Shown one piece after another: positions 8,890 to 19,300 of a stretch of 64,000 nucleotides of DNA (the stretch's first letter is position 1; every line of letters begins with the position of its first letter). The notes beneath the pieces are model-generated. The model worked only from the letters and a program-made list of their open reading frames with translations, had not been told where the DNA came from and did not search any database. The translations under genes were made by a program, and so were the position numbers. Source of the DNA: Roseiarcus sp963751165 (GTDB lineage Bacteria; Pseudomonadota; Alphaproteobacteria; Rhizobiales; Beijerinckiaceae); the NCBI GenBank assembly GCA_963751165.1, contig CAVVTP010000015.1:62001-126000 (forward strand), written 5' to 3'.

Positions 8890-10380
8890 TTAAAGTCCCC
8901 CCTACCAAATCACATTTTGAGAACGCAAAGTACTTTTAGCTGCGGCGTTAAATCTCTGATAAAATGTTTCTTTGCCGCTCCTCCCTCAAGTCCTTTTACG
9001 TGCCCTTATTGCACAAGAGGGCCGCGCACGTCAACCGGCGCCCAGTACAGAGCGAAAGGATTACGCAGTGGAATTGCGAAATTAAGTGTATAAACATCCG
9101 TTAATTCCAATAATATTAACATTCAGGCGAAATTCCATTCAAAATAAAATATGACTTGGCCTCCGCCGGTGCGTTCCTGCGGCTCTTTGTGGTATGAGCT
9201 GTATATTTGCTAACTAAAGTGATGTATAAAAATTACTCACGTGTGTAAACTTGACATTAAAAGTCGATCACTTCAATATCAGGCAGCGCTTGCAACTATT
9301 GCGTCTACGGAAACGTCATGCCGCGACCCAATGACGTGATCGGTGAACTGTCAGCCTTGATTAACAGCCCGCAAGCTGCGAGTTCCGGGAATGAACAGTG
9401 TCGCGCCATCTCGGGTCCACAGGCGCGCACGCAGTTCCGGGCACAGTTTCTTGGAATTGGCGATGACTGCGCGCCACTGGACATGGGGCTGGCTGACTTG
9501 CGCGCCTCGCAAGCGTCGGCGGCGATGTGGGAGGCGATTTGCATGGCTTGGCCGCCTGGAGCGATTGGGTTCAGGCTGATTGACGTCGGCCAACAAGTGG
9601 GAAGCGGTATGCGTGATCCCGATCGAAGTCGCCCCGGCGCGCCGAAGAGAACTTAGAGACCGACAGCGATACTTCCGAGGAATCAACGGTTCGTAGCGCG
9701 ACGCAAATTTGACCATCGTCTCGTTCGACGCGCACTTCATGCAAAAAACTCCGAGCGCCCGCTATCGACGCTACGGAAATGCTGAAATTCCACTAGGCGC
9801 AGCTCGCCACGCAGCCGGCGCAGCTCGTGAGGCTCGCCGCCGCGTCGGTTCGACGTGACCCAGGCGCGATCTGGACAAGGACATGGATTACGAAGCCAAG
9901 TGTATTAACAATCGTTTAGATCGTATACTGCCGTAGACAATGCAGTTAACCTAGGTACACAATCTCTGGCCTGCGGTTGTTGTAGGCATAGTTTTACAGC
10001 TTCAATTGTGTGGTCATTAAATAAAATGACCAAATGTTCCGATTTGCGAAATAAAATGAATAACGATTTATAGACGTCTTGACGCTGTGCTCTGGATCGG
10101 CAAACCTCAAGTATGTCCTACTGTGGACTTATCTTTTCACACGTATCGGCGACAATACTTAGCTATTGGCCTCGCTGAGGTCGGGTGTTTTAGTGCCCAG
10201 GATGGACAGCACGCAATCATATGCAAATGATGATTGTATAGCTGGAGTAGAAACGGAGACGAGATCGCCGGCATTGATATGACGGCGTTCGAATTTGGGG
10301 TGCTTACATGTAAGCGCTTCGTCATGGGTGGTGTCCATGCGGCGCGAATTTCTTGGTCCAAGCAAACAGGAGTGGGGAAA
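8890..10380. other. 1.5-kb gene-poor, AT-richer region upstream of the repeat protein
   Basis: No convincing gene. Open frames at 9318-9656 (+) and 9351-9740 (-) overlap each other and match nothing recognisable. The stretch is clearly poorer in GC than its surroundings. A TTGACA box occurs at 9251 with a poor -10 match 17 bases on (CAATAT). Related short motifs recur: AAGTGTATAAACATCCGTTA near 9085 and AAGTGTATTAACAATCGTTT near 9898, and AATAAAATGACC and AATAAAATGAATAACG near 10020-10065. It may be the long regulatory leader of the secreted-protein gene, or remnants of mobile DNA. Confidence 0.5.
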
Positions 10381-12549
10381 ATGGCTAACAACGTTACGAT
10401 CACCACCAGCGGAGTCGTGGTCTTCGGCTCGGCGCTCGATAACACCCAGACCGATAATTTTTTCAATTACGGCACCGACAACATGATTGTCGGAGAAGGC
10501 GGAAACATCAACGTCATCGGTGAGACCACCGACAGCGACACCACGGTCATCCTGGGCAGCGTGAGCGGGGCGATCACCGGCGTGATGGACAACTTCACGC
10601 TGGACGGAAGCACCAATACTCTTGATGACTTCACTCCGACCACGGGTTCGACGATTAGCTTCAGCGTCCTCGGCAACGGCGGCGGCAACAGCGTGGACGT
10701 GACGGACGCCGCGACTTCGGCGATTACCGTCGCGATCGGCGTCGATCCGACGGCCACCGCCCCTGTCGGCGGCAACACCGTCGACATCGCCAATTCCGGC
10801 GGGACCAACACGGTCTCCCTCGGCGGCCCAAGTAACACGGCGGATTTGTACGGCGCCGTCAACAATGTCTGGATCGGCGGAACGACCGGCAATGTGACCC
10901 TGAATGGCAACGCCACGAACACGCTCACTTTCGCCAGCGGGGCCGCGACCGCGACGATCGGCTCCTCGGACGACGACCTCTTCGGCTACTCGAGCACCGT
11001 CACATTCTCCGGAACGGGCAACACGCTCAAGGGTGGGGACGAAAACTTCTCGGTCAGCGGGAGCACGGGCTCCAGCACGGTGAGCGTCGGCGACGGCTCC
11101 AACATCATCAGCATGGGGGGATCGGGCAATTCCGTCACCGTCTGGGGGGGCAACAACACGATCGACGCCGGGGGCGGCAGCGCCACTGTCAAGATCCTCG
11201 GTTTGGATGGCACGGGCGATGCGACGCCGACCGATCCGGACGGTCCCGACGATTCGCCAGTGCCGCTGAGTCCGACCGACAATGTGCTTATCTCGGGCTC
11301 AGGGGACAGTGTCACGGCGACCTACGAGAACGTCAACGTCTCGGGCGTATTCGTGACGGGCGCCGCGACGATCACGCTTGGGAACGGCAACAATTCGATC
11401 GTCCTCGGCGGCGCCGGGAGCGACGACATTACTGTCGGTAACGGGGCAAACGCCATCAACGCCACCGGCAACAGCAACACTTTGACCCTGGGTGACGGCG
11501 CCAACGGCGTCACGCTGAGCGGCAACAACAACACGATCACCGTGAACGACCTGACGGGCATCGGCAAGGACATCGTGCAGCTCGGCGCCGGCTCTGGCGA
11601 CATGATCAGTCTCGGTCATGCCGCGGGCTCGGTGACCGGAACCGGAGACGGCACGACCACCGTCACCCAAACCGGCGGGAAAGCCGTGACGGTCAATCTG
11701 GGCGCGGGGACCGGCGATATCACGCTCGGCAACGGCAAAGACTCCGTTACCGCGAACGGCAATGGCACTACGGTCATGGCGGGCAACGGCAACGACACGG
11801 TCACCGCCAATGGGGCAGGCGACACGATCACGCTGGGCAACGGCAACGACACGGTCACTGCCAACGGAGGCGGCGATAAGTTGAAGCTCGGCAACGGCAA
11901 CAGCACTGTCACCGCCGACGGGGGCAGCGACAAGTTCACCTTCGGCAACGGCAACAACAACCTCACGGCCGACGGGAACGGCGATACTGGCACGTTCGGC
12001 ACGGCCGGCGCCGGCGGCAACAACACGCTGGTCGCAACCGGATCGGGGGACGTGTGGACGTTCAACGAGAAAGCGGCCAGCACGGTGACAGCCACGATCG
12101 GGTCGACCGGAGGGCTCGGCGACACGCTCAACCAGACCGGCGGCTCCCTGAAGGCGACGGTGAATGGCAACGGCAGCACGCTCGACCTCAACGACGTCAA
12201 CACGTTGGGTACGACGATCAACTCGAACGGGAGCGGCGAAATCTTCGACCTGACCCAGTCCGGCGGCGCCCTGAACCTCAACCCCGCGACGATGGGAGAC
12301 AGCCTGACAATCAACGGGGTGTCGAACTCATACGACCAATCGTTGACGATCACGAACCTCAGCACTGCAGATAAGGTCGACCTCGAGGACCTTTACACCA
12401 CGGGCGGAACGCACATCGGAAATTTCGCCCAGTTCGTGAGCGCCCTCACTCCCTCGGGAACCGGAGATGTGCTCCACCTCGATGGCGGCGGCAGCATCAC
12501 GTTCGCGGCGACGACTCAGTTCAAGATGTCGCAGTTCGCGTTCTCCTGA
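10381..12549 (+). CDS. Gly/Asn/Thr-rich beta-roll repeat protein, probable type I secretion substrate
   Basis: A 722-residue protein built almost wholly of short glycine-, asparagine-, aspartate- and threonine-rich beta repeats. It has no cysteine and very few basic residues. The central part (about 11350-12030) carries RTX-like variants such as GGAGSDDITVG and LGNGNDTVTANG, spaced 18-20 residues apart, suggesting a calcium-binding beta-roll. The C-terminal ~60 residues (VDLEDLY...GDVLHLDGGGSITF...FKMSQFAFS) resemble the uncleaved secretion end of type I substrates. There is no N-terminal signal peptide. The frame is open from 10234, but ATG 10381 is preferred because AGGAGTGGGGAAA stands just before it. 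ABC exporter and adaptor genes follow directly, so it is probably a surface or matrix protein exported by them. Confidence 0.85.
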   Translation: MANNVTITTSGVVVFGSALDNTQTDNFFNYGTDNMIVGEGGNINVIGETTDSDTTVILGSVSGAITGVMDNFTLDGSTNTLDDFTPTTGSTISFSVLGNGGGNSVDVTDAATSAITVAIGVDPTATAPVGGNTVDIANSGGTNTVSLGGPSNTADLYGAVNNVWIGGTTGNVTLNGNATNTLTFASGAATATIGSSDDDLFGYSSTVTFSGTGNTLKGGDENFSVSGSTGSSTVSVGDGSNIISMGGSGNSVTVWGGNNTIDAGGGSATVKILGLDGTGDATPTDPDGPDDSPVPLSPTDNVLISGSGDSVTATYENVNVSGVFVTGAATITLGNGNNSIVLGGAGSDDITVGNGANAINATGNSNTLTLGDGANGVTLSGNNNTITVNDLTGIGKDIVQLGAGSGDMISLGHAAGSVTGTGDGTTTVTQTGGKAVTVNLGAGTGDITLGNGKDSVTANGNGTTVMAGNGNDTVTANGAGDTITLGNGNDTVTANGGGDKLKLGNGNSTVTADGGSDKFTFGNGNNNLTADGNGDTGTFGTAGAGGNNTLVATGSGDVWTFNEKAASTVTATIGSTGGLGDTLNQTGGSLKATVNGNGSTLDLNDVNTLGTTINSNGSGEIFDLTQSGGALNLNPATMGDSLTINGVSNSYDQSLTITNLSTADKVDLEDLYTTGGTHIGNFAQFVSALTPSGTGDVLHLDGGGSITFAATTQFKMSQFAFS

Positions 12550-12576
12550 GGTCCAGTCCCTCACTCACAGCGACTA

Positions 12577-12603
12577 CGGAAGGCGGGCCCTGCCCGCCTT
12601 CCG
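12577..12603 (+). terminator. perfect 12-bp hairpin between the repeat protein and its exporter
   Basis: CGGAAGGCGGGC (12577-12588), loop CCT, then GCCCGCCTTCCG (12592-12603). It lies 27 bases after the stop of the repeat protein and about 45 bases before the exporter start. With no T-run it may attenuate readthrough or protect the upstream mRNA, so that the substrate is made in excess over its exporter. Confidence 0.6.
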
Positions 12604-12649
12604 CCGTGCCGGCGGCTGAACCGGCCCCTGTTTCCGTCAGGGGGTGAGC

Positions 12650-14815
12650 TTGAACCAAAATCTCCTGGGGAAGACCCACGGCGAACCGATCACCCATTCC
12701 GGGTTCAGGGCCCTGTGCGGGATCGCCGCCTATTATCGGATCGCCGCCGATCCCCTCCATCTGGCCAGGGACCTTGCGATTTGGGACCACGACGCCGGCG
12801 AGAGGGACATCCTGCGCGCCGCCAAAATAATCGGCCTCAAGGCGCACATCGTCCGACGTCCGTCCCGGCGTCGCCTGGCGCGCGCGCCGACTCCGGCGAT
12901 CCTCCGCTTAAAGTCCGGCGCCTACATCCTATTCACCGGGCAGACGCCTACCGGCCTGTTTCGCATCGTCGATCCCATCACGCGGATTGCTCGCGAATTC
13001 AAGATCGCCGAGCTTGCGTCGCAAATCGATCCGGTCGTCATCCTGGTGGCGCGACATTTCCTCGGTACGGGCGTCGACCCACGGAGCTTCGGGTTCCGCT
13101 GGTTCGCCCCGTCGCTGTGGCGATACCGCAAACCGCTGCTGCACGTGCTTATCGCCTCCTTCTTCGTGCAGATATTCGCCCTGGTTTCACCCCTGTTCTT
13201 CCAGGTGGTGATCGACAAGGTCCTGACCCACCGCGGCTATTCGACCCTCTTCGTGCTGGTCGCGGGCCTGGTGGGCATCGGCGTGTTCGACGTGGTTCTG
13301 CAATACCTGCGCACCTATGCGCTGTCGCACACGACGAACCGCATCGACGTCGAACTTGGTCAGCGCCTGTTCCGCCATCTCGCCCGCCTGCCGGTCTCCT
13401 ATTTTGAGACACGGCCGACCGGTCAGACGGTGGCGCGCATGCGCGAACTCGAAACCATTCGCGCCTTTCTCACCGGCCAGGGCCTTTTCTCGGCGCTCGA
13501 CCTCTTCTTCGCCTTCGTCTTCTTCGCGGTCCTATTCGCGTATTCCTGGAAGCTGACGCTGATCGTTCTTGCGACCCTACCACTCTACCTCCTGATCGCC
13601 GGGATGGCGCGGCCGTTGCTGCGCGAAAAGCTCAACGAGAAGTTCAACCGCGGCGCGGAGAGCCAGCAGTTCCTGGTCGAATCGATCGTCGGGATGCAGA
13701 CAATCAAGGCCGCCGCGGTCGAGCCGGTGGCGGCGGCGCAGTGGGAGGAGCGTCTCGCCGCCTACGTCCGCGCGGCCTTTCGGACCACCATGCTGGGCGC
13801 AAAGGGCCAGAACGCCATCCAATATGTCAACAAGCTGTCGACCGCGGCGCTGCTGCTGTTCGGGGCCAAAGCCGTGCTCGACAACGAATTGACGGTTGGC
13901 GAACTGGTCGCCTTCAACATGATCGCCGCGCAGGTGGCGCAGCCGGTGCTGCGGCTGTCGCAGTTGTGGCAGGACTTCCAACAGGTCCAGGTTTCGGTGG
14001 AGCGGCTCGGCGATATCCTCAACGCAGCCGGCGAGCCCCGTCCCGTGGTGCGGACGCACCTTCCCCCGCCGCGGGGCAAGATCGAATTCCGCAACGTGTC
14101 CTTCCGCTATCGGCCCGGCGCGCCCTTGGCGCTCAAGCAGATTTCGATGAGCATCAACCCTGGCGCGGTCGTCGGCATCGTGGGGCCGTCGGGCTCGGGC
14201 AAGTCGACGCTGACCAAGCTTGTCCAGCGCTTCTACATCCCGGAGGAAGGCCAGGTTCTCCTGGACGACGTCGATCTTTCCCACGTCGACCCGGCCTGGC
14301 TGCGCAGCAACATCGGCGTGGTGCTCCAGGACAACCTCCTCTTCAACCGCACGATCCACGAGAACATCGCGCTGTCCGATCCGGCCACGCCGCGGGCGCA
14401 GGTGATGGCGGTCGCCAGGCTCGCCGGCGCCGACGAGTTCATCGACAGGCTGCCGCAGGGATACGACACGATGGTCGAGGAACGCGGCGCCAATCTTTCC
14501 GGCGGCCAGCGCCAACGGATCGCAATCGCCCGTGCGCTCGCCACCAGTCCGCCGATCCTGATTTTCGACGAGGCGACCTCCGCGCTCGATTACGAGAGCG
14601 AGCGCATCATTCAACGCAACATGCGTCAGATCGTTCGGAACCGGACAGTCTTCATCATCGCCCATCGGCTGGCGGCGGTGCGCGACTGCGACCTCATCAT
14701 CGGAATGATCGACGGACGCCTGGTCCAGGCAGGCTCGCACAGCGATCTGCTTAAGCAACCGAAGGGGCTTTACGCGCGGCTGTGGACGATGCAAAGCGAG
14801 GGGGCCGAGGCATGA
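12650..14815 (+). CDS. type I secretion system permease/ATPase (HlyB-like)
   Basis: Inner-membrane ABC exporter of about 721 residues. The order is a C39-peptidase-like domain (residues ~1-130), a six-helix transmembrane domain (~150-440), and an ATPase domain with Walker A GPSGSGKST near residue 512, signature LSGGQRQR near 616 and Walker B ILIFDEATSALD near 636. The C39-like domain shows no Cys at the catalytic position (THSGFRALCGIAA), as in HlyB, so it should bind rather than cleave its substrate. GTG 12644 is in frame, but TTG 12650 is preferred because AGGGGG lies 5 bases before it. The stop overlaps the adaptor start by ATGA. No TolC-type outer-membrane gene is present nearby. Confidence 0.93.
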   Translation: MNQNLLGKTHGEPITHSGFRALCGIAAYYRIAADPLHLARDLAIWDHDAGERDILRAAKIIGLKAHIVRRPSRRRLARAPTPAILRLKSGAYILFTGQTPTGLFRIVDPITRIAREFKIAELASQIDPVVILVARHFLGTGVDPRSFGFRWFAPSLWRYRKPLLHVLIASFFVQIFALVSPLFFQVVIDKVLTHRGYSTLFVLVAGLVGIGVFDVVLQYLRTYALSHTTNRIDVELGQRLFRHLARLPVSYFETRPTGQTVARMRELETIRAFLTGQGLFSALDLFFAFVFFAVLFAYSWKLTLIVLATLPLYLLIAGMARPLLREKLNEKFNRGAESQQFLVESIVGMQTIKAAAVEPVAAAQWEERLAAYVRAAFRTTMLGAKGQNAIQYVNKLSTAALLLFGAKAVLDNELTVGELVAFNMIAAQVAQPVLRLSQLWQDFQQVQVSVERLGDILNAAGEPRPVVRTHLPPPRGKIEFRNVSFRYRPGAPLALKQISMSINPGAVVGIVGPSGSGKSTLTKLVQRFYIPEEGQVLLDDVDLSHVDPAWLRSNIGVVLQDNLLFNRTIHENIALSDPATPRAQVMAVARLAGADEFIDRLPQGYDTMVEERGANLSGGQRQRIAIARALATSPPILIFDEATSALDYESERIIQRNMRQIVRNRTVFIIAHRLAAVRDCDLIIGMIDGRLVQAGSHSDLLKQPKGLYARLWTMQSEGAEA

Positions 14816-16312
14816 ACGACGTCAAGGAAGCGCGGGCCCTTGAGACGTCGCGGGCGGGCCGAAACGTGGTTGCGGCTCCGGCGGCCGGGAACGCGCTCGT
14901 GCCGAGGAAGCTGCCCGTCGTGGCCGACCGCAGGTTCCTTCCGGCCGACCTGGAAATTCTGGAGACGCCGCCGTCGCCGGTGCGCCTCGTCCTGATCCTG
15001 GTGATTTCCGCCTTGGTCGTCGGAGCCCTCGCCTGGGCCTACTACGGTCGCATCGACATCGTCGCCGTGGCCAACGGCAAGATCGAGCCGACCGGAAAAG
15101 TCAAGGTGATCCAGCCGTTCGAAGCCGGCAAGGTGGCGGCCGTCCTCGTCGCCAACGGCCAGCACGTGAAGGCTAGGCAAACCTTGATCGAGATGGACGC
15201 CGGCGACGCCAAGGCCGAGCAAGCCGCGGCCCAGGACGCCTACAACTCCTTCGTCGCCGAGTCCGCGCGCCGACGCGTCGCCATCGCGGTCGCCGCGAGG
15301 GGCAACCTCGCGCCGCCGACGTTCGAATGGGGAGACGATGTTCCGGCTCCGCTCCGCGAACGCGAGGAGCAGGTCCTGGCCGGCGATCTCGGCCAGCTCG
15401 CCGACGCGGTCGCCGATTACGATGCGCAGATCAGGCAGAAGAAGGTCGAACGCGATCGGATCGCCGACACGATGGCTCAGGAGTCGAAACTCATCGCCAC
15501 CCTGCAGGAGCGGGTGAACATGCGGACGACCCTGGCGCAGAACGGCGCCGGCACCAAAGCGAGCCTCATAGACGCCGACGAGACGCTCAAATACCAACTG
15601 ACGCAATTGGCTATACAGAAAGGGCAAAGGGACGCGGCCGAGGCCAATATCGATGTCTTGACCCGCCAGCGCGCCAGGGCTTACGCCAATTTCATAGCCG
15701 ACAACGGGCAAAAGCTCGACGAGGCGGAAAAGCAGGTCGACGACTGGCGCCAGAAGCTCGTCAAGGCCAAACTAAAGTCGGCGCGGATGAGGCTGACCAG
15801 CCCAATAGACGGCATCGTCTATGGCCTCTCGGTCACCACGATCGGACAGGTCGTGGCCGGCGGCGACGAACTCATGCGAAATCGTTCCGGAAGGAGAGGC
15901 TCCGGAGATCCAGGCCTATCTCGCCAACCAGGACGTAGGCTTTGTGAAGGCGGGACAAACGGCCGTGGTGAAGATCGAGTCCTTCCCCTTCACCCGCTAC
16001 GGCGTCCTGCCGGCGATGGTGAAACGGGTTTCGAGCGACGCCATCCCCGAACCCGAGGCGAACTTGAACCAAGCCGACGCGTCGAGGGCGCCGACGGACA
16101 AGACGTTCGCCGGAGCGCAACCCACGCAGAATTTGGTTTTTCCGGTGACGCTCCATCCTGAGCGCGACTACATGACCATCGACGGCAGGCGCACTCCGCT
16201 GCTTCCGGGCATGGCGGTTACGGTCGAAATCGCCACCGGCAGCCGCCGCATCCTCGAATATGTCTTCTCGCCGCTGGTGGAAACCGCTTCTGACGCGATG
16301 AAAGAAAGGTGA
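14812..16312 (+). CDS. HlyD-family membrane fusion protein (one frameshift near 15877)
   Basis: Periplasmic adaptor that links the ABC exporter to an outer-membrane channel. It has one transmembrane helix (about residues 58-80, LVLILVISALVVGALAW), a lipoyl-like half GKIEPTGKVKVIQPFEAGKV, a long coiled-coil hairpin, the second lipoyl half RLTSPIDGIVYGLSVTTIGQ, and the C-terminal beta domain ending EIATGSRRILEYVFSPL. The reading frame shifts near 15877: removing one base from ATGCGAAATC restores the family motif LMEIVPEG. Both halves are fully conserved, so a sequencing indel is more likely than true decay. It is translationally coupled to the exporter and runs up to a convergent gene 24 bases beyond its stop. 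Confidence 0.88.
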
Positions 16313-16336
16313 AGGAGGTGTCGGACGGCGGTCGGC

Positions 16337-19300
16337 TCATCGATCGCTCCGGGGCGCGGGAGCGCGCCACTTCGGCGCCGCAGCTTGGGTCGCAGGACTG
16401 GCGCTCAGGCTCAGACCGCGCTCGGACTCGGGCAGCCCCGGTTCGACAATCCGCTCGCCAAAGCGCCTCCGTAACCCGAACACGTGCTGGATGAGGAGGT
16501 ACACATAAAGGCCCGGGCCGCTGGAGTAGACGCGCCAGCCGCCGTCGACCGGGACAGAGGCCGTCTTGACGCGGTCCCACTGGGCGCTCGCCTGATAACG
16601 ATCGCGGAAAGCCGCATCGCTGCTGCTGAAATAGGCGTTGCGCTGGCGCAAAGACGCGTGAGCCAACCTTTCCGTGACAGCGATGGGATTGGCGATCAGC
16701 AAAGCGTCCCACAGGGCCTCGCGCTCGCCGAGGTCGCTCATGGCTTCGGCGTAGCGGAGATGCGCGTGGACGTACATGAGCCCAACTTCGCGACCGAAGA
16801 AGGCAGCCGATTCGGCGCGTCGGAAGATCGTCTCGATTCCCCCGCGATAGGCAAGTGGTCGGTCCATCAGCCGCGCGCCGTCGGGAAACAGGAGATGCTT
16901 GCGTATGACGGCGAGGTGGCGCCGCGCCTGGGCCGGGGTGAAGATTCCGCCGATAATCGCCTGCGTCATCGGGATCAGCGAGTACGAAAGCCCCGTCCGC
17001 TCGTCGCTGGGATGAAGCATCAGCTTTGGCGCCCCGCCCTCAGGCCTGAACACGCCGTAGCCGGCGACCACGTCGTCCCGGATCAGGAAGCGAGTGAAAT
17101 CCTTTTTCATCGCCGCGGCGAGTGAGTCGCACCCTTTGGCGGATTCGGTTCGGCCAGCAAGGCGAAGGATTTCGGCGTAGCGACGAAGCTGCTGATAAAG
17201 AAGCGCGACGGTCCAGCTGCTCACCATCCAGTCGCGCAGGGCCGGATCGACTGGCTGAAGCGAGTCGTTCCAGTCCCCGTTCCCGTAGCGCAACAGATGC
17301 GTCCCGGGGACGAAGCGTTCCCGCAGGATTGCGATCAGTTTGACGATGTGGACTGCGACCGGATCGCGACGGGAGGTCCTCTCAAAATTGTCCTCTCGGC
17401 GCCAGGCGATGGGTTCGTCGAGAAAGGCGAAATCGCCCGTCGCTTCGATGTAGTCGCATAGAGCTTTCAGCGGCCAGACAATGACGTCTCCATGCGCTTC
17501 TTTGTCCTGGATGGCGGAATAAGGCTCGAGCATGAACCATTGCGGCCAGTCGCCTTGCTCCTCGTACTGCTGTGCGAAAAGAATGCGCAGCATCTCTTTG
17601 ACGGGCCCGTCGTGCTCGAGCGACAGGAGCAGCTCCAGCGGACCCTGGCAGACATCGCGCGTGCCCCATGCGGCGCCGGAATATTGCTCGAGGCCATGGG
17701 GCGCCGTGAGGTGGATCATTGCGTCGTGCGTCAGCCACGGAAAGATCGTATCGACTGCCTTGGCGTCGCCCTTGGCGTTCCTGATCCGGACGCTGCGCGT
17801 AATCTTGCGCCAGGCGCGGTCGGATCGATCGAGCAGGGTCGCGGGATCGACGTCACCGGCATATTTCTGAGCCAGCGTTTCCGCGCGCTTCGGGTCCGTA
17901 ATGGAGCCGACCACGGCGAAGGCGAACGCTTTCGTCAGATGCGTCCGGATCGCTGCGTAGGCGCCGCTGCGACGCTTGCCGTCGAGGTAGAGCAGTTCAT
18001 CGCCGCCGAGGGCTTCGACCTGGTCGGCCGTGCTGGACACGAGACGGTAGATGGCGTCCGGATAGCGCTTGCCCCACAGTCCGTCAGGATCGGGGCGAAA
18101 GGTAAAGCTCTTCTCTCGCGCGTCGACCTCCGTCCGGCCGGCGGTCGCGAACTCCAGCTCGCCGAGGACGAGATGACCGAAGACCAGGAAACGACAGGCT
18201 TCGCCCTCGACGCTCACGCGCCATTGCATGGCGGGTTCGTCGCAGGATACGATCGCCGCGACAACAATCGTTCTCTGCCCCAATCGGTAGATCCAGCGAC
18301 AATCGCCGAGGCCCATTTCGAATGCGGAGGGCACGGTCAGGAGCCGCCATCCGTCGCCGAGATCGACGACCATGCGCAGTCCGCTGCCGCGGGTCACGTT
18401 GTAGGGATCACGCGAAACGGAAAAGAGCTTGTGAAACGACGTATTGCCGATTGCGAGCTGGGCGCCGAACACGCCATGCATCCAGCAGGTGGCGCAGAGC
18501 AGGTCCTCGGCGGGCAGCATCCCGTCGCCGCTGCGTAGCAGCGCGCCATGCCGGCGCGCGACTAGACGCTCTTTGTCGCGCAACACGACATGACGCTTGT
18601 GGCTTCTTGCAGGGGTGAAGAACGAGAGTTGTCGACTGTCGGCGCGCTCGACATGCTCGCGGTGAGGGTAGCGCTTTCTTGTCGCCTGACTGTCCAGGGG
18701 GTCGGCGACCGCCGCCGGCGCTTCATCCAGGAGGCTTCGCGTCGGGGTGTGAAGGGTGACCTTCCGCGCCGCCCATGCCTTGCTCGCCCGTTCGACGGCG
18801 TCGATCTCGGCAAGGTCGGCCTCGGATGACGCCGCGGGATGATCGGGCTTGTAGACGCCAAAGAACGTCCACGACGCGCGCGCGCTAGGCGCCAGCGTTG
18901 CGGCTCTCGACTGGACGGCTGCGCAGGCGGTCTCATACTGGAGGGGGGTCGAGGGGAGTTGCACGCCAAAGGGAAGCGCAAAGCGATCCGCGTCGCGGTG
19001 GGTGGGGCCCATCAAATCCCGGAAGTCCGTGGCGAAGCCGGCGGCCCCTTCGAGACAGCCATGGGCGGTCCATGGATGCGCGCCGCCCTGCGACAGGTTC
19101 TGCCGGCTCATCAGGACATGATCGATGCGGGGATGATGAGCGGCAAAGTGATCGAGGTATTGGCTGGCATAGGCCTCGTTGCCCATCAGGAAGCCCCGTT
19201 CTCCGAGGCCGAGATCCTGAACGAGCACGGCGTCGCACGAAAGTTGACTGGCGCCCATGTTGGCAACTTCGAGCCGCCAGAACCACACGTCGGACTCCGG

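Noticed and set aside
9318..9740. Two overlapping hypothetical genes on opposite strands
   Set aside because: Neither has a convincing ribosome site or protein-like composition; the region is gene-poor and eroded.
15860..15890. Programmed frameshifting in the HlyD-like gene
   Set aside because: No slippery heptamer or stimulatory structure is evident, and similar shifts occur in many unrelated genes of the window.
17492..18538. 348-codon plus-strand frame inside the GH94-type gene
   Set aside because: Antisense shadow; the minus strand carries conserved GH94 motifs throughout.
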